Positions 1 through 9,000 of a stretch of 39,372 nucleotides of DNA are shown one piece after another. Below the pieces are notes generated by a model, which worked only from the letters and a program-made list of their open reading frames with translations, was not told where the DNA came from and ran no database searches. Source of the DNA: Nitrospina sp. GTDB taxonomy: Bacteria; Nitrospinota; Nitrospinia; Nitrospinales; VA-1. Location of the stretch: NCBI GenBank assembly GCA_018697205.1, contig JABHTG010000082.1:1-39372 (forward strand), written 5' to 3'. The first letter of the stretch is position 1. Each line of letters opens with the position of its first letter. The translations under genes and the position numbers were made by a program.

Positions 1-1940
1 ACCCTTCTTTTATTGAACCCCGTCAAGGAGCTGCCACAGGGGTAGGGGGAATTTTACGTGATATTTTTACTATGGGGGCGCGTCCTATTGCGTTGATGAA
101 TTCTTTGCGATTTGGAGCTCCCGATCATTTACGCACACGATTTTTAGTCAATGGAGTTGTTGAAGGGATTTCTAATTATGGTAACTGCACTGGAGTTCCT
201 ACAGTGGGTGGAGAAATTTATTTTGACCCTTGTTACAATGGGAATATTCTGGTCAATGTTTTTTGTCTTGGGCTAATTCCCTCGGATAAAATTTTTTTAG
301 GCAATGCTTCGGGAGTTGGTAATCCAGTTATTTACTTTGGTTCAAAGACAGGGCGAGATGGTATTCATGGTGCGAGCATGGCATCATCGGAGTTTGATGA
401 ATCGTCTGAGGAAAAACGACCCACCGTTCAAGTAGGAGATCCATTTGCAGAAAAGCTTTTAATCGAAGCTTGCCTTGAACTTATGAAGGAAGATTGGGTT
501 GTTGGAATTCAGGATATGGGAGCAGCTGGGCTTACCTGTTCTACTTTTGAAATGGCTGGTCGGGCTGGTACTGGTATTGACCTTGAGCTCTCGAAGGTGC
601 CGACGCGAGAGGCAGGAATGACTCCTTATGAAACTCTATTATCGGAGTCACAAGAGCGCATGCTTGTGGTTATCAGAAAGGGGATGGAAGAGGAGGCTCT
701 GGCTCTGTTTGATAAATGGGATCTTGATGCCGCAATTGTAGGAGAAGTAACAGACACACCAATGGTTCGTATATTTGAACAAGGAACACTAGTGGTTAAT
801 TTGCCGGTTGAGCTGGTTGTTGATGGAGCTTTGGATCTAAAGCGTCCCACCAAAAAACCTAAATATCTCGCAAAAGTTGATCATGTTAGTCTAGATTCGA
901 TTTCAGAATTGGAGAGCCCGGGAGAGGTTTTGAAGAAACTTCTTTCATCGCCAAATATCGCAAAAAAGCATTGGGTTTATGAACAGTTCGATCATATGGT
1001 CAGGTTAAATACTTTAGGCTTACCGGGTTCTGATGCTGCTGTGCTTCGAGTAAAAGGTTCAAAAAAAGCATTGGCCTTGTCGGTTGATTGTAATAGTAGG
1101 TATTGCTATCTGAATCCATTTTACGGGGCGCAGATAGCCGTAGCGGAGTGTGTTCGCAATATCACATGTTCCGGCGGCGAGGCAATTGGATTGACAAATT
1201 GCCTGAACTTTGGGAATCCAGAAAACCCAGAAATTATGTGGCAGTTTGAACAAGCTGTTTCAGGCATGGGAGAAGCGTGTAAATTTTTTGATATTCCGGT
1301 GGTTAGTGGGAATGTTAGTCTTTATAATGAGACTTTAGGGGAGGCAATTTACCCAACACCTACTGTGGCAGTAGTTGGTTTACTGGAAGATCGTTCTTTT
1401 CACACTACGCAATGGTTTAAAGAAGATGAAAGTTTAATAGGTCTCATTGGTATTACACTGGAGGAGTTTGGTGCAAGTGAATACTTACGTGTTGTGCATG
1501 ATCGTGTGGAGGGGCAGCCTCCACATTTAGATCTTCGTTTAGCTCAATCTGTAAATAAATTATGTTTGGAGTTGATTCAGAAAAATGTTTTGGCCTCAGC
1601 ACACGATTGTTCGGAAGGTGGCTTGGCTGTCGCGATAGCAGAGTCCTGTATGAGCCACCCTTTGAAGGCAAAGGGAGCAACTATTAATATTGATTCTACG
1701 ATTAGAAATGATGCCTTGCTTTTTAGTGAGTCTCAATCACGTATATTGATCTCCTTTTTAGCAAAGGATAGATTGGCAATAGAAGAAATGGCAGAGACTA
1801 TGAAGGTGCCTTTTGCAGTCATGGGCAAAGTGGGAGGGGATTCTCTAGTTGTGAATATTAATGGTAAAGAATTTGTTCGTGAAGATATTTCTTGTCTGAA
1901 ACAACTCTGGTCTGGAGCGTTGGAAGCTTATGTTGGATAA
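1..1940 (+). CDS. purL: Phosphoribosylformylglycinamidine synthase, synthetase subunit PurL (5' end missing)
   Basis: PurL makes formylglycinamidine ribonucleotide from FGAR, ATP and ammonia (or glutamine-derived ammonia) in cytoplasmic purine synthesis. The reading frame is open from base 3 and the first visible residues ([16 protein letters not shown], then [12 protein letters not shown]) are the conserved start of the first AIR-synthase domain. About 645 residues remain, against roughly 720-750 for the short PurL type, so about 90 N-terminal residues lie outside the window. The methionine at base 72 is therefore internal, not the start. IQDMGAAGL, the GNVSLYNET stretch and the [12 protein letters not shown] motif of the second half are intact. 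The stop overlaps the purF start by 11 bp, so the two are probably translationally coupled. Identification is very sure. Confidence 0.96.
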   Translation, partial: PSFIEPRQGAATGVGGILRDIFTMGARPIALMNSLRFGAPDHLRTRFLVNGVVEGISNYGNCTGVPTVGGEIYFDPCYNGNILVNVFCLGLIPSDKIFLGNASGVGNPVIYFGSKTGRDGIHGASMASSEFDESSEEKRPTVQVGDPFAEKLLIEACLELMKEDWVVGIQDMGAAGLTCSTFEMAGRAGTGIDLELSKVPTREAGMTPYETLLSESQERMLVVIRKGMEEEALALFDKWDLDAAIVGEVTDTPMVRIFEQGTLVVNLPVELVVDGALDLKRPTKKPKYLAKVDHVSLDSISELESPGEVLKKLLSSPNIAKKHWVYEQFDHMVRLNTLGLPGSDAAVLRVKGSKKALALSVDCNSRYCYLNPFYGAQIAVAECVRNITCSGGEAIGLTNCLNFGNPENPEIMWQFEQAVSGMGEACKFFDIPVVSGNVSLYNETLGEAIYPTPTVAVVGLLEDRSFHTTQWFKEDESLIGLIGITLEEFGASEYLRVVHDRVEGQPPHLDLRLAQSVNKLCLELIQKNVLASAHDCSEGGLAVAIAESCMSHPLKAKGATINIDSTIRNDALLFSESQSRILISFLAKDRLAIEEMAETMKVPFAVMGKVGGDSLVVNINGKEFVREDISCLKQLWSGALEAYVG

Positions 1941-3327
1941 GTTTCATGATGAATGCGGAGTAGTTGGTGTTTACGGCCATTCTGACGCTGCTAACCTCGC
2001 TTACCTAGGTCTTTATGCTTTGCAGCATCGAGGTCAAGAAAGTGCGGGTATTGTTGCTTCTAATAATGGGAAAATGCACCTTGAAGTTGGAATGGGTTTA
2101 GTTGCAGATGTTTTCAGCGATGTACGTCTAAAAAAACTTTCAGGTAATATCGCAATAGGACATAATCGATATTCAACGACAGGTGTGAGCAGGATCAAAA
2201 ATGCTCAGCCTTGCCTCATAGAATATGCTGGTGGAACTATGGCTATGGGCCATAATGGTAATTTAGTCAACGCTTCGGAAATTCGAAAGGAATTAGGAGA
2301 GGCAGGGGCAATCTTTCAGTCTACGAATGACAGCGAAGTGATTGTTCATTTGATGGCGCAATCGAGACGTAATTCATTCGTTGATCGTGCGGTGGCAGCA
2401 CTTTCACAAGTTAAAGGGGCTTATTCGATTGTGCTAATGAGCGAGAATGAATTGATAGCCGCCCGCGACCCGCATGGGTTTCGTCCTTTATGCTTAGGTA
2501 AGCTAGATGGTTCCTATATCGTGGCTTCCGAATCTTGTGTGATGGACCTCGTGGAGGCAGAATTTATTAGAGAGATTGAACCAGGTGAATTGATTCTCAT
2601 TAATCAATTTGGCGTAAAATCATTCCGTCCCTTTCAAATAAGTTCTACTAAGCAATGTGTTTTTGAGCACATCTATTTTTCAAGACCAGATAGCTACTTG
2701 TTTGGTCATTCGGTTTATACTGTGCGTAAGCTTATGGGAAAGGCTTTAGCTTTAGAGAAACCGGTAGAAGCAGATGTTGTGGTCCCTGTTCCCGACTCTG
2801 GAGTGATTTCTGCGATGGGTTATTCTGAAGAGGCTAATATTCCATTTCAAATGGGATTAATTCGTAATCATTACGTGGGGAGAACTTTTATTGAGCCTCA
2901 ATCCCAGATTCGAAACTTTGGTGTCAAAATTAAATTGAATGCTGTAAGACCTGTAATAGAGGGTAAGCGAGTAATTATTATTGATGACTCTATTGTGCGA
3001 GGGACAACTAGTAAAAAAATAGTTAGGATGCTGCGCGAAGTTGGTGCTCGAGAAGTTCATGTTCGAATAAGTTCACCGCCGACTACACACTCATGCTTTT
3101 ATGGGATAGATACACCAACCAAGAATGAGCTTATTGCTTCCAATATGGATACCGAACAAACACGGCAATATCTCGGCGCCGATTCGCTACATTACATATC
3201 TTTAGAAAAAATGCTTAGTATTTTTGGTGAGCAAAAAGATGACTTTTGCGCTGCTTGTTTTGATGGTCGGTACCCTGTCGATGTGACTAGTCCAGATGGA
3301 AGTACCAAACAATTAGGTCTGTTCTAG
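1930..3327 (+). CDS. purF: Amidophosphoribosyltransferase PurF
   Basis: PurF catalyses the first committed step of purine synthesis, making phosphoribosylamine from PRPP and glutamine. The 465-residue protein starts with an 8-residue propeptide before the N-terminal nucleophile Cys9 ([11 protein letters not shown]), so processing is expected. The glutaminase domain fills roughly residues 9-240 (GHNRYSTTG, then the HNGNL motif). The phosphoribosyltransferase domain carries the PRPP loop [13 protein letters not shown] at about 348-360. Cys243, Cys389, Cys440 and Cys443 match the four ligands of the Bacillus-type 4Fe-4S PurF, so an oxygen-sensitive cluster enzyme is inferred. The ATG lies inside the end of purL, with GGAAG just upstream. 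No convincing terminator is visible in the 63 bp before the convergent gene. Confidence 0.96.
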   Translation: MLDKFHDECGVVGVYGHSDAANLAYLGLYALQHRGQESAGIVASNNGKMHLEVGMGLVADVFSDVRLKKLSGNIAIGHNRYSTTGVSRIKNAQPCLIEYAGGTMAMGHNGNLVNASEIRKELGEAGAIFQSTNDSEVIVHLMAQSRRNSFVDRAVAALSQVKGAYSIVLMSENELIAARDPHGFRPLCLGKLDGSYIVASESCVMDLVEAEFIREIEPGELILINQFGVKSFRPFQISSTKQCVFEHIYFSRPDSYLFGHSVYTVRKLMGKALALEKPVEADVVVPVPDSGVISAMGYSEEANIPFQMGLIRNHYVGRTFIEPQSQIRNFGVKIKLNAVRPVIEGKRVIIIDDSIVRGTTSKKIVRMLREVGAREVHVRISSPPTTHSCFYGIDTPTKNELIASNMDTEQTRQYLGADSLHYISLEKMLSIFGEQKDDFCAACFDGRYPVDVTSPDGSTKQLGLF

Positions 3328-3390
3328 GCACACACTAGTTAAAAATAGCGATCACATCTAAATTGATATTTCTAAAAAATTCCTGATAAT

Positions 3391-6111
3391 TTAATTTACG
3401 ACCACTGCTGATTCTAAAGCTTTCCCGAGAGCCTCCAAGTCACTTTCGTGATTAGATAATTTTTGATTCATTTCTTTTTGCCGTTTCATGACTCTATCAA
3501 ACATATCTTTGATTGTCTTATAGTCAGAATGTTTTAAAAGCATGTTGCTCTTTGATTGACGGTGTTTTATTGGTCGAGTTTTTATATTGTCTGTATGAGC
3601 AACTATAGGTTGAGTTGCATCCTCTCCAAATATTTTAGCCAGCGCTTCTTCCAGAGTACGTTCCATAGCGATTGTGTCTTCATATCCAACTATGACGCGT
3701 TTAAGTTCAGGGATTTTTCCGGCATCAGCTTTAAGGTATAAAGGTCTGACGTAGATTAAAGACTCCTCTATGGGGATGACTAGCATTGTGCCTTGGATAA
3801 CTTTTGAACCTCTTTGGTCCCATAAAGAAATTTGTCTTGAGACTTCAGCGTCTTGATTAATTCGTGCGACGATTTGATTGGGGCCATAAATCAATTTTTG
3901 CTTTGGAAATGTATAAGCAATCAATTTCCCATAGTTCTCTCCATCACTTTGAGCTACCATCCATGCTGAAAGATTGCTCTTTCCACTTGGCGTAAAAGGT
4001 AACATGAGAATATACTCTTCTACTTTGTTTCCTGGAAGTTTCATGATGGTATAATAGGGTTCCATCATTTTATTATCGATTTCTGGGATTTCCCACTGAT
4101 CTTCTTTGTTATAAAACACCTGAGGTGTTTTCATGTGATAGGTCGCATATATGAATGCTTGAATTGTAAAAAAATCTGACGGATATCGAATATGATTCCT
4201 TAAATCATTAGACATTTCACTCAAATCTTTGAATAATTCAGGGAATACTTTTTCCCAGGTAAGAATAATTGGGTCACTTGGATCAGAAATATAAAACGTC
4301 ATTGAACCTTCGTAAGCATCTACCACAACTTTGACAGAGTTTCTTACATAGTTGCCAAACCGGGGAATTTTTTGTGAGTAGGGGAATAGTTCGCTTACAG
4401 TATAGGCGTCATAAATCCATTTCATTTTGCCTTCCGTGACGACAAGATAAGGGTCACTGTCAAGCCTCAAGAATGGAGCAACCTTTAGAACGCGTTCAGT
4501 AATATTTCTATACATCAACACTCTACTTTCACTATTAATATCCTCTGAGAATAGAATTTTTAAAGTCTTAAAACGTGCAGCTAGAAGCGCCTTTCTCATA
4601 AAAGAATTAACCGGAAAACCGCCACTACCTTCGTAATTTTTATATACGTTTTGTTCTCCTTCTGGATAATCAAATTCTTGTGTTCCAGTTTTTACAAAAA
4701 CATGGTCGCTGGAAAGTTCACCAAAATATATTTCAGGTTGTTCGATTTTAAGGTCTACACTTGAGCGAGGGGGAATATCCTTTATGAAAAGTACAGGAAG
4801 ACCCTCTGGAGTTATTTGGTTGACGGGACTGAGTGATACTCCATATCCATGAGTGAAGGTTAGATGTTCATTTATCCAAGTACGGTTAGGTAGGTTTTCA
4901 GATTTTAATTCACGGGGAGAGAGGAGTGTCTGACGATATTTCCCATCGATTGTGTATCGGTCGTGATCTACTGAATTGAACTGGTAATAAGTTCTTATTT
5001 CTTGAAGTTGACCTAGCGTATCAAGAAGGGGTTCCTGATCCCAAAGACGGATATTTTCTATTGTCAGACTATTGGCTCGAATAGATTCTGCATTTAAAGA
5101 TTCTGCTCCAGTTAGTTTTTTAGATTCGGTAGTATTTAGTCCATAAGCCAGCAGTGTTCCAGAAATACTATGCTCGATAAAAGGAGTTTCTTTAATGAGT
5201 TCATTTGGGTTAACTACAAAATTTTGCAGTATTTTAGGGTAAAAACTGCCTGCGAAATAAATCACACCTATTCCTGTTAAGGCAAGAGTAACTTTTTTTA
5301 GACCACGTCCAGTCGCAATAAAGAAGCTAAGCCCAGCTCCTACAAGAGATAAAATTGACATTGCATGAAGTATTGGAAGTTGGCCGTGGAAGTCAGCAAA
5401 TCCGATACCTGTTATCACACCATTACCTTCTGTTAGTAAGCCATACCTCTGTAGATGGAATTCCATGGCCATTAGAATAAGAAAATAAAAAGCCAAAAAA
5501 GATAATGGTCGTCGGGCTTCTTGCTGCATAACTATTCCACTTGGTCCAAAATAGATAAATTGCTTCAGGAAAAATATGAGCCCTGTTCCAATGCCGAGAA
5601 TAACTAAAATTTCCCACAAAATTGATTTTCCAAGGTTGAGAAGTGGGAGAGTAAAAAGGTAAAAGGAGTAATCATTTCCAAAAATAGGATCTTCTTTGCT
5701 AAAAGGAACGGCATTGTAATATAGTTGGAGAATTTCCCACTTTTGCCCAACGATCAATCCAGTCATTACAGCTAGTGCAAGTGGACCAAAAAACATAAGG
5801 TTTTTAAGATTACCGGCTATAAAGTCAAGAAGGGGTAACTCACGGCGAACGGTGTCGGATAAGAGGACCGGCATATGAGAGCTCCGGTCGAAGATACCTT
5901 TTAGAGGAAAACAGGTGAAGATGAAAAAGAAAAGCCCTGTAGCTAAACCAAAACCCCATTGTGATAGCACAATAGTCCAGAATACCGAGTCAACCTGATG
6001 GTTAGTAAACCAGATCCAGTCAAAATAGAACTTGACGATTTTCTCGGCGAACATTGATCCAACAATAACGATACCCAGCAGGGTAAATAGCCATTTTTTT
6101 TGCAAGTTCAT
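3391..6111 (-). CDS. UPF0182 family integral membrane protein
   Basis: This belongs to the large UPF0182 (COG1615) family, whose function is unknown. The N-terminal third (about 300 residues) holds around seven hydrophobic segments. The first is followed by the family-typical FYFDWIWFTNHQVDSVFW stretch. The remaining ~600 residues form one large, mostly hydrophilic domain predicted to lie outside the cytoplasm, ending in a charged tail with coiled-coil character. I chose the ATG at 6111 (906 aa) because AAGGA lies 8 nt upstream. An in-frame ATG at 6141 (916 aa) has no ribosome site and would overlap the upstream gene by 16 bp. The gene follows a thioredoxin-fold gene closely and is probably co-transcribed with it. 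Family assignment is good; the role is unknown. Confidence 0.85.
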   Translation of the reverse strand: MNLQKKWLFTLLGIVIVGSMFAEKIVKFYFDWIWFTNHQVDSVFWTIVLSQWGFGLATGLFFFIFTCFPLKGIFDRSSHMPVLLSDTVRRELPLLDFIAGNLKNLMFFGPLALAVMTGLIVGQKWEILQLYYNAVPFSKEDPIFGNDYSFYLFTLPLLNLGKSILWEILVILGIGTGLIFFLKQFIYFGPSGIVMQQEARRPLSFLAFYFLILMAMEFHLQRYGLLTEGNGVITGIGFADFHGQLPILHAMSILSLVGAGLSFFIATGRGLKKVTLALTGIGVIYFAGSFYPKILQNFVVNPNELIKETPFIEHSISGTLLAYGLNTTESKKLTGAESLNAESIRANSLTIENIRLWDQEPLLDTLGQLQEIRTYYQFNSVDHDRYTIDGKYRQTLLSPRELKSENLPNRTWINEHLTFTHGYGVSLSPVNQITPEGLPVLFIKDIPPRSSVDLKIEQPEIYFGELSSDHVFVKTGTQEFDYPEGEQNVYKNYEGSGGFPVNSFMRKALLAARFKTLKILFSEDINSESRVLMYRNITERVLKVAPFLRLDSDPYLVVTEGKMKWIYDAYTVSELFPYSQKIPRFGNYVRNSVKVVVDAYEGSMTFYISDPSDPIILTWEKVFPELFKDLSEMSNDLRNHIRYPSDFFTIQAFIYATYHMKTPQVFYNKEDQWEIPEIDNKMMEPYYTIMKLPGNKVEEYILMLPFTPSGKSNLSAWMVAQSDGENYGKLIAYTFPKQKLIYGPNQIVARINQDAEVSRQISLWDQRGSKVIQGTMLVIPIEESLIYVRPLYLKADAGKIPELKRVIVGYEDTIAMERTLEEALAKIFGEDATQPIVAHTDNIKTRPIKHRQSKSNMLLKHSDYKTIKDMFDRVMKRQKEMNQKLSNHESDLEALGKALESAVVVN

Positions 6112-6119
6112 AAAGGTTT

Positions 6120-6124
6120 TCCTT
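6120..6124 (-). promoter_or_regulatory. Ribosome binding site deciding the UPF0182 start
   Basis: AAGGA on the minus strand, 8 nt before the ATG at 6111. It lies 3' of the in-frame ATG at 6141, which has no such signal, and so argues for the shorter protein. It partly follows the stop of the upstream thioredoxin-fold gene (6126-6128), which suggests coupled translation. Confidence 0.6.
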
Positions 6125-6125
6125 G

Positions 6126-6680
6126 TTATATTGTTTTCCATTTAATGGAACAACCCATTGAGGGTATTTGTTCACTGGCGACTGGCTGTCCTGCAAGTAT
6201 ATTTTCCAAAGCCAACTTTAAATCATGTCGGGTCACCTTTGTAGGGTGTTCCCAGTTGTCATCGATTCGTCCACGATAGGCAAGCTTACGATCTTTACCG
6301 TAGACGTACAAATCAGGGGTACAAACAGCATCATACAGCTTAGCTATTTCCTGACTTGGATCAATTAAATAAGGAAAAGAAATTTTTTTTTCTTTTGCTA
6401 GAATTTTCATATTCTCTAACGAATCATCCGGATAACTTATCGAATCGTTTGGGTTGATGCCAATGAATTGTACACCGCGATCTATAAATTCGGTTTGTAG
6501 ATCAATAATTCGTTTAAGGACAGCCTTTACATACGGGCAGTGATTACACATAAATATAATCACTATGATTTTTTTTTCTGAATAATTCTTTAGTGAGTGG
6601 ATATTATCATCTATTCCATCAAGTGCAAAGTCATAAGCTGGAGTTCCCAATGGAGGCATGGTGGACTCAAGAAGTGCCAT
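6126..6680 (-). CDS. Thioredoxin-fold redoxin (AhpC/TSA-like, PRX-like group)
   Basis: A 184-residue protein of the thioredoxin/AhpC-TSA superfamily, without signal peptide, so probably cytoplasmic. The redox motif is Cys45-Asn-His-Cys48 in FMCNHCPYVKA, which is typical of the 'thioredoxin family protein' subgroup related to peroxiredoxins. The cis-proline region follows in CTPDLYVY. A third conserved cysteine lies near the C-terminus in PSMGCSIKW. The substrate is unknown; a thiol-disulfide or peroxide-reducing role is inferred from the fold. An AGGA site precedes the ATG at 6680. It is the first gene of a likely two-gene operon with the UPF0182 gene. Upstream, 6681-6825 is AT-rich and should hold the promoter, but I see no clear boxes. 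Confidence 0.85.
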   Translation of the reverse strand: MALLESTMPPLGTPAYDFALDGIDDNIHSLKNYSEKKIIVIIFMCNHCPYVKAVLKRIIDLQTEFIDRGVQFIGINPNDSISYPDDSLENMKILAKEKKISFPYLIDPSQEIAKLYDAVCTPDLYVYGKDRKLAYRGRIDDNWEHPTKVTRHDLKLALENILAGQPVASEQIPSMGCSIKWKTI

Positions 6681-6825
6681 AAATATTTTCCTAAAGCGTT
6701 AATAAAATAAGATTTTGAAAGATTTTTAAAAAAAATATGCATTGCAGAACAGGTTAAACATGTAAACAAAAGAATACTAGGTAATTTTAAAAATAATAAA
6801 TATTTTTTCAATAAGGTGAGTGGTC

Positions 6826-7734
6826 TTAGTCACTTTTACAGGTCATCCCCGTAATACGACAGGTATAGCAGGCGGAATGAGCAAGTGGAAAAGGGCGTAG
6901 TGTCTCTTCTATAGTTTTCCCCATGTTTGCTTTATCATTATCGACAAGAATAGGGCATACATATACCCCTGTTTTGGTTGCCATGCGAGAGGAAGAACAC
7001 TGCAGGCTTGCGATGTCGTAATTCTCGAAACATTCTTCAGAGACATGTTCGTGGTCCAAGTAGTTACGAGTATTTACCGCTAGTTGACCAAGGAGGAATC
7101 CAGGAAGTATTTTGACTCGTGGATGAGAAATATTTAGCGATCTTAAAAAATTTTTAAAACTTTCCTCCATTTCTGCTTCTTTTGTCTCATCCCAGTTACG
7201 GGTGACAGTTAAAACAGGGGAAAATCCAAAAGAGTTTAGGTTGCTAATTCCTTCTGCCGCTTTTTTAAAAGAATTTTTCCCACGTGTTTGGTCATTTAAC
7301 TCTTCATTGAAGCTTTCCATACTCACACGAAATTGGAGTTTATGAGAGGATTTACTTTGAATTTCTCTTAACCGGGTAGCTTTTTCGAGAGTGATAAGCG
7401 TCCCATTAGTCAGAACGTCAAGTGGACCATATTCAAGAATAGCGGCTAAAATTTCAAAAATATCGGGATTTATGAAAACCTCGCCACCTGTTATATAGTA
7501 ATCCCTTACTCCTAGAACTTTAGATTCTAATAATCGTGCCTGTACTTCTTTCAGATTCATCATTTCATGCGTATGGTTTTTTGGCCCGCAACTGATAAAG
7601 CAATGTGTACACTCGAGATTGCATAGGGTTCCTCCAACCTGTAACCATAAGGTATCCAGCTTTACCAAAGGCACCTCAGGAAAGTTAGGTTTTTTATATA
7701 CGGGGTACATCGAATTTTTATCAACTGAATGCAT
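6826..7734 (-). CDS. Radical SAM protein with SPASM-like C-terminal cysteines
   Basis: A 302-residue radical SAM enzyme. The canonical cluster motif CX3CX2C is Cys38, Cys42 and Cys45 (GGTLCNLECTHCF), followed by the SAM-binding GGE at 83-85. The C-terminal region has Cys235, Cys246, Cys260, Cys289, Cys292 and Cys299, with a CX9GX3C and a CX2CX6C spacing. This is close to SPASM/twitch domains that bind auxiliary 4Fe-4S clusters. Such enzymes often modify peptides or make cofactors, but no short precursor peptide gene is evident in the gaps beside it (6681-6825, 7735-7852). The downstream and upstream neighbours on the same strand are the redoxin gene and a TIM-barrel-like protein. The substrate is unknown. 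The start at 7734 gives MHSVDKNS; a second in-frame Met at residue 9 is possible. Confidence 0.85.
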   Translation of the reverse strand: MHSVDKNSMYPVYKKPNFPEVPLVKLDTLWLQVGGTLCNLECTHCFISCGPKNHTHEMMNLKEVQARLLESKVLGVRDYYITGGEVFINPDIFEILAAILEYGPLDVLTNGTLITLEKATRLREIQSKSSHKLQFRVSMESFNEELNDQTRGKNSFKKAAEGISNLNSFGFSPVLTVTRNWDETKEAEMEESFKNFLRSLNISHPRVKILPGFLLGQLAVNTRNYLDHEHVSEECFENYDIASLQCSSSRMATKTGVYVCPILVDNDKANMGKTIEETLRPFPLAHSACYTCRITGMTCKSD

Positions 7735-7852
7735 ACTTTTAGCCTAACAGATAGTTATGTAAGAGTACAAGAGTTCTGTTTGCTTGAATTAAATTGAGAT
7801 TCTTTAAACAATCTAGAGAGGTAAAAGACTTTTAAAACATATAGATCAAGTT

Positions 7853-8974
7853 TTATAGACCGGCTGACTCGTATGAGTCGCTTACATCTTTAATTCGTAG
7901 TTTTCGGCGAAGTTTGGTATATCCCTCGAGGGCTTTACGCCCTAAAAGAGACTTATAAACAGGTTTAGCATTAAGTTTTGCTTTGTTTGGTAGGTCAAGA
8001 AAAAAACGCGTATCCAGTGGAGACATATAGCGGCAGTGTGGGAAAAGCCACTTGAGGGGCAACTGAGATTTTTGAACAGTTTCTTCTAGGTGATGAGCAA
8101 CTTCAACGATATTGAGATAAAGTTCTTTAGTTATAATACTTGGGGTTGTCAACTTTAATAAGGGAATTATCCCTTTTTCTGCAAGGTAATCAATTTTATC
8201 TTTCAAAGCATCAGTAGACTCTGGCTCTAAAAATAGCTCAGTCCAAACAGTTCCTGGTGGAAAAATTTTAGCGGCATATTCTAATGCATCATATACGAGA
8301 GGCGGTGATATGATATCGCCTTTTTTGGCAAAACCTACAAAACCTTCAAGTGGAAGATTTAATAAGTCAATCCCCGCAGCGTAAACTTGATCTAAAATTT
8401 GTTTGTTTTTGGGAGGGAATCCACGCAGAGATACAAATGTACTAAATTCTTTTTTTATGGCATTTACTACCGGTGCCAGACGAGCAAGGCCTCGATCTGG
8501 TTCACGACAATAATCCATATTGAGTTGAATGAGGTCAGCCGCTCCTTCTTCAAAAGCGGATTTAATTGAGGACAAAATAGTCTCTCGAGTTAAATTCAGG
8601 CGATTTTTTTGCCCAACGGCTCTTAAAAACAAATTCATGCAATACCCGTCGATACAGGCATTTTCTGAGATTGGGGAGCGCTTTTTCATTTGCTCTCTAA
8701 CAAAATTGGGTAAGGGTACAATATTAACTTCAATTTCTTTGCCCATAGAATGCAGTTTAATTTTTCCGTTATCTAGCTTAAGAGTGGGTTGGTCTTGGCC
8801 AGTTTCTTTGATTGGTACTTTTACAATAAAGTTTTCAGCAAGGCTCAATACGATTTCATCACCAGGCTGGCCATCGCAGTATCCGCATATTACTTCCGAT
8901 ATACCTCGAATTTCATCAGGTATAGCTAGCCCTTTGCGGATCAGCTCTAATTTCAATTGTCCGTAATTTCCCAT
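7853..8974 (-). CDS. Unknown protein, TIM-barrel-like, resembling a radical SAM enzyme with a broken cluster motif
   Basis: I do not recognise a named family for this 373-residue protein. Residues 1-100 form a small N-terminal domain with a CGYC pair (Cys30, Cys33) before PGDEIVLSLAENFIV. From about 107 on, the pattern of strands and helices (ADLIQLNMDYC, then AAGIDLLNLPLEGF, then GTVWTELFLEP) looks like the partial TIM barrel of the biotin synthase/radical SAM group. Where a CX3CX2C motif would be expected, it has ACIDGYCMN, that is Cys107 and Cys112 with CX4C spacing. Other cysteines are Cys156 and Cys314 (LFPHCRYMS). It could be an inactive radical SAM relative or a metal-binding protein of different type. 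It starts 26 bp downstream of mpl, and the true radical SAM gene lies 118 bp further downstream. Confidence 0.6.
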   Translation of the reverse strand: MGNYGQLKLELIRKGLAIPDEIRGISEVICGYCDGQPGDEIVLSLAENFIVKVPIKETGQDQPTLKLDNGKIKLHSMGKEIEVNIVPLPNFVREQMKKRSPISENACIDGYCMNLFLRAVGQKNRLNLTRETILSSIKSAFEEGAADLIQLNMDYCREPDRGLARLAPVVNAIKKEFSTFVSLRGFPPKNKQILDQVYAAGIDLLNLPLEGFVGFAKKGDIISPPLVYDALEYAAKIFPPGTVWTELFLEPESTDALKDKIDYLAEKGIIPLLKLTTPSIITKELYLNIVEVAHHLEETVQKSQLPLKWLFPHCRYMSPLDTRFFLDLPNKAKLNAKPVYKSLLGRKALEGYTKLRRKLRIKDVSDSYESAGL

Positions 8975-9000
8975 AGTTTAGTTAAATAGAACGGGTTTGG

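Noticed and set aside
6611-6811. 66-residue minus-strand frame overlapping the start of the redoxin gene
   Set aside because: It runs out of frame through the well-supported redoxin start and has no recognisable content; it is a shadow frame.
8529-8966. 145-residue plus-strand frame opposite the TIM-barrel-like gene
   Set aside because: Antisense frame without ribosome site or domain; the minus-strand protein has coherent secondary-structure patterns.
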